Assembly (NCBI GenBank): GCA_021782675.1
Contig: JAJXUS010000083.1
Location: 1 to 7,914, forward strand
Source of the DNA: Acidobacteriota bacterium
GTDB lineage: Bacteria; Acidobacteriota; Terriglobia; Terriglobales; Acidobacteriaceae
Direction: 5' to 3'
DNA length: 7,914 bases
Position 1 is the stretch's first letter. The number at the start of each line of letters is the position of its first letter. Made by a program: the position numbers and the translations under genes. Of the stretch, positions 6,012 through 7,914 are shown in pieces. Under the pieces are notes generated by a model. The model did no database searches and was not told the origin of the DNA. It saw only the letters and a list, made by a program, of their open reading frames with translations.

Positions 6012-7914
6012 TATCTTTCTCCTTTTCCAAAATCATGCATCAGGCCGCCATAGCCAAAACGGAATCGCACTTCGCCGATCACCTCTCGCGGCGCGTTGTA
6101 ATGGAACCCGCCGAATGTCAGGCTGTTGTCCAGCAAGACCCTGCGATTGGTAGCGTTCAGCAGACTGACGCTCAAGGTTGTTCGATCACGAAATGTCTTG
6201 CCGCCGGAAAAGCTCAGGTTCGTATCGTGCGGCAGATACCCGCCAGGATACAGCGGACTCGGCAGGCCATTGGCGAACCCCGACCCGTAATAAAGATGCG
6301 CCGTACCAAAAATTGCATGCGGCATGCTGGCCGTATATCCAACGTTCAGCGTATTTCGCTGGTCGTGATCCAAGGGAACATAATTGAAGCCTACATCGCA
6401 CTGCGGGGATGTGGCCGGCTCACAGACCAGCCCCCCGGTAATGGCGCCACGCTGCTGGGCCAATTGGTTGGAGTAGGCCAGCGTCGCCCGCCCGTACCGC
6501 CAGCGCTGCGGAGACGCCAGCGTCAACTCCCATCCCTGGATGAGTGCGCCGTCGATCGTCACGGGAAAGAACAGATTCGACTCGCCGATGTTTGAGTGAT
6601 CCAGAAAATTATTGGCGCGGGTTTCGAAATTGTCAGCATCAATCGTCCACCCAAATAGCGGAATCGCCACGCCAAACTGGTGCTCCTCATCGCGCTCACC
6701 ATGCAGTGGAACAATGGCGGCGTTGCTCTGCTGCGCATAGCCTGCAAGCGGACCACTCGCTGTAATCAGCGGAGGCGCCTGATAATAGCGCCCGTAAAAC
6801 GCGCGGAACACCCAGTTCAGCTTTGGCACGCGGAGCGCCACGCCAAATCGCGGATCGGTTGCAAACTCCGAAATACCTGCGGCAAACTGTGAAGCTCGCA
6901 CGCCCGCAATCAGCGTCAGCCATTGCGTCGCCTGGAGATTGTCCGAGACATACTCTTCGGTCAATCCGCCCAGCGCACTGCCATGCACCTGAAAATTCGG
7001 CATCGATCCCGGCGGGTTGAACACAGCTCCATAAACAGTGTGATCGTGCTCTGCGTAGGAATAAAATCCGGCATCGAGAGTATTCCACGAGAGCTGCTGC
7101 GTGATTGAAGCCTGCGCGCCAGCGTAATTGGAAACTTCATTGGCAGTGCTCGCAACTGGCGTGTCCGCTTTACCCGGCTGGTAATCCGCGCCAATGTGGT
7201 TGAAGTATGGCGATACCTGGAAAAACGTCTTCGCGTTCAGCGTTCGTACCCAGGTAAAGATGGCGAATCCAGTCTTTTCATGCTGGGTGTCCCGCAGCCC
7301 GCTTGAGTTATATTGTGAATTTTCATAGTCGCCCGACTCTGGATCATACGGGATCTGATACCGGTCAGACCGCAACTGACCCACAAACCGGAGCTGGTCG
7401 CGCGGCGTCAGATTCTCGACCAGCGAAATAAACCCGCCGTATCCGCTTGCCGCATCATGATGGGGCGTTGGCACCGGCGGCATCAGGCCATATTGCGAGT
7501 AGTTTCCATTTATGCTGCCGTAGTACGCAAAGCGTTCGGTATGGCTGCCAAAATTCAACTGGTCATTCGTCTGCCAGTAGCTTCCCAGGCTGGCTACCAA
7601 CTCCGCCTGGTTGTTGCGGTCAAATCCGTTTCGCGGTGAAACGTCAAACACACCATACGTCCGGTCACCCAGGTTGGCGCTATAGCTTCCGCGCTGCACC
7701 TCCAGCGTTCCAATGTCCTTGGGGTCAATCTGCGGACCGAGTGTGCTTGCAATGCTCGTATTTGGAAGACTGACCCCATCGATCTGCCAGTTCACCTGAT
7801 GGCCGCCGCGAACATGCAGCATGTCATGCACTTCGTAAGCGCCCGGGACATAATCGGTGATCATGGCCAGACTGTTGGTACGGTCGGCGCCGGGCGTCTG
7901 ATCAATCTGTTTGC
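6011..7914 (-). CDS. TonB-dependent outer-membrane receptor, N-terminus cut by the right edge
   Basis: This is the C-terminal part of a TonB-dependent receptor, a 22-stranded outer-membrane barrel with an internal plug, which uses TonB/ExbBD energy to import a scarce ligand. An ATG at 7864 is in frame, but the frame stays open to the window edge and the residues before it (QTPGADRTNSLA) continue the plug, so the true start is outside. The visible plug runs to about residue 75, counting from the 7864 ATG, with HVRGGHQVNWQIDGV and IDPKDIGTLEVQRGS. The rest is aromatic-rich barrel with the ERDEEHQFGV and LDHDQRNTLNVGY motifs. The last strand ends near VRFRFGY and a 12-residue tail follows. The TonB box and any signal peptide or carboxypeptidase-like N-terminal domain would lie beyond the window. 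The ligand is unknown. Coupling to a copper lipoprotein gene makes copper or a metal complex possible, while carbohydrate or peptide uptake is not excluded. Confidence 0.92.
   Translation of the reverse strand, partial: KQIDQTPGADRTNSLAMITDYVPGAYEVHDMLHVRGGHQVNWQIDGVSLPNTSIASTLGPQIDPKDIGTLEVQRGSYSANLGDRTYGVFDVSPRNGFDRNNQAELVASLGSYWQTNDQLNFGSHTERFAYYGSINGNYSQYGLMPPVPTPHHDAASGYGGFISLVENLTPRDQLRFVGQLRSDRYQIPYDPESGDYENSQYNSSGLRDTQHEKTGFAIFTWVRTLNAKTFFQVSPYFNHIGADYQPGKADTPVASTANEVSNYAGAQASITQQLSWNTLDAGFYSYAEHDHTVYGAVFNPPGSMPNFQVHGSALGGLTEEYVSDNLQATQWLTLIAGVRASQFAAGISEFATDPRFGVALRVPKLNWVFRAFYGRYYQAPPLITASGPLAGYAQQSNAAIVPLHGERDEEHQFGVAIPLFGWTIDADNFETRANNFLDHSNIGESNLFFPVTIDGALIQGWELTLASPQRWRYGRATLAYSNQLAQQRGAITGGLVCEPATSPQCDVGFNYVPLDHDQRNTLNVGYTASMPHAIFGTAHLYYGSGFANGLPSPLYPGGYLPHDTNLSFSGGKTFRDRTTLSVSLLNATNRRVLLDNSLTFGGFHYNAPREVIGEVRFRFGYGGLMHDFGKGER
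6019..6026 (-). promoter_or_regulatory. ribosome binding site of the CusF-SCO gene, inside the receptor gene
   Basis: AAAAGGAG on the minus strand lies 7 bases before ATG 6009-6011. It is within the last codons of the receptor gene, encoding part of its GKGER end. This supports the chosen SCO start and ties the two genes together. Confidence 0.8.

Larger units (their letters stand above)
2219..7914 (-). other. probable five-gene operon: receptor, CusF-SCO, gluconokinase, membrane protein, ABC exporter
   Basis: All five genes point the same way. The junctions are a 1-base overlap (TAATG at 6009-6013), a 4-base overlap (ATGA at 5085-5088), a 23-base gap and a 9-base gap. None of these leaves room for an ordinary promoter between genes, although promoters inside genes cannot be ruled out. 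The operon start lies to the right of the window, and its end coincides with the hairpin at 2199-2222. Confidence 0.75.

Noticed and set aside
5906..6595. A 229-codon open frame on the plus strand opposite the receptor-SCO junction.
   Set aside because: It is antisense to a clear TonB receptor and lipoprotein, with no motif or ribosome site, so it is a shadow frame.
7862..7864. ATG at 7862-7864 as the start of the TonB-dependent receptor.
   Set aside because: The frame is open to the window edge, the residues before it continue the plug domain, and a start here would leave out the signal peptide and TonB box.

Overview
The window looks like ordinary chromosomal DNA of moderately high GC from a Gram-negative bacterium. 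An acidobacterium (Terriglobia/Acidobacteriaceae type) is my best guess. That rests on the style of the TonB-dependent receptor (the DHDQR-type barrel motif and its plug sequence), on the SCO protein with a CusF-like domain fused in front, and on the general codon use. This is recognition from memory, not a search. I see no tRNA, rRNA, CRISPR array, insertion sequence or integrase. No stretch longer than about 100 bases lacks a gene.

Layout. Positions 1-11 may hold the first codons of a gene leaving the window to the left on the minus strand. A short divergent intergenic region follows (about 12-94). Next comes a complete plus-strand oligopeptidase B (95-2212). The rest of the window (2219-7914) is one tightly packed minus-strand block. 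In transcription order it holds a TonB-dependent outer-membrane receptor cut by the right edge (6011-7914), a CusF-SCO lipoprotein (5085-6011), a gluconokinase (4576-5088), a small four-helix membrane protein (4172-4552) and a complete half-size ABC exporter (2219-4162).

The junctions in the minus-strand block are a 1-base stop/start overlap (TAATG), a 4-base overlap (ATGA), a 23-base gap with a strong ribosome binding site, and a 9-base gap. This strongly suggests one operon. The block ends head-on against the oligopeptidase gene. The two stop codons are 6 bases apart and lie inside a perfect 9-bp inverted repeat that probably ends transcription for one or both genes.

Function. The receptor and the CusF-SCO lipoprotein plausibly work together on the cell envelope. 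SCO and CusF domains both handle copper, so copper or a copper-bound ligand is one possible substrate of the receptor. This is inference only, because nothing in the receptor itself names its ligand. Gluconokinase (gluconate to 6-phosphogluconate), the small membrane protein and the ABC exporter have no obvious common pathway with them. The most distinctive observations are the loss of two acidic S2-subsite residues in the oligopeptidase B, the CX5C copper motif and altered CusF ligands in the SCO fusion, the coupling of gluconokinase translation to the SCO gene, and the hairpin shared by the two convergent genes.
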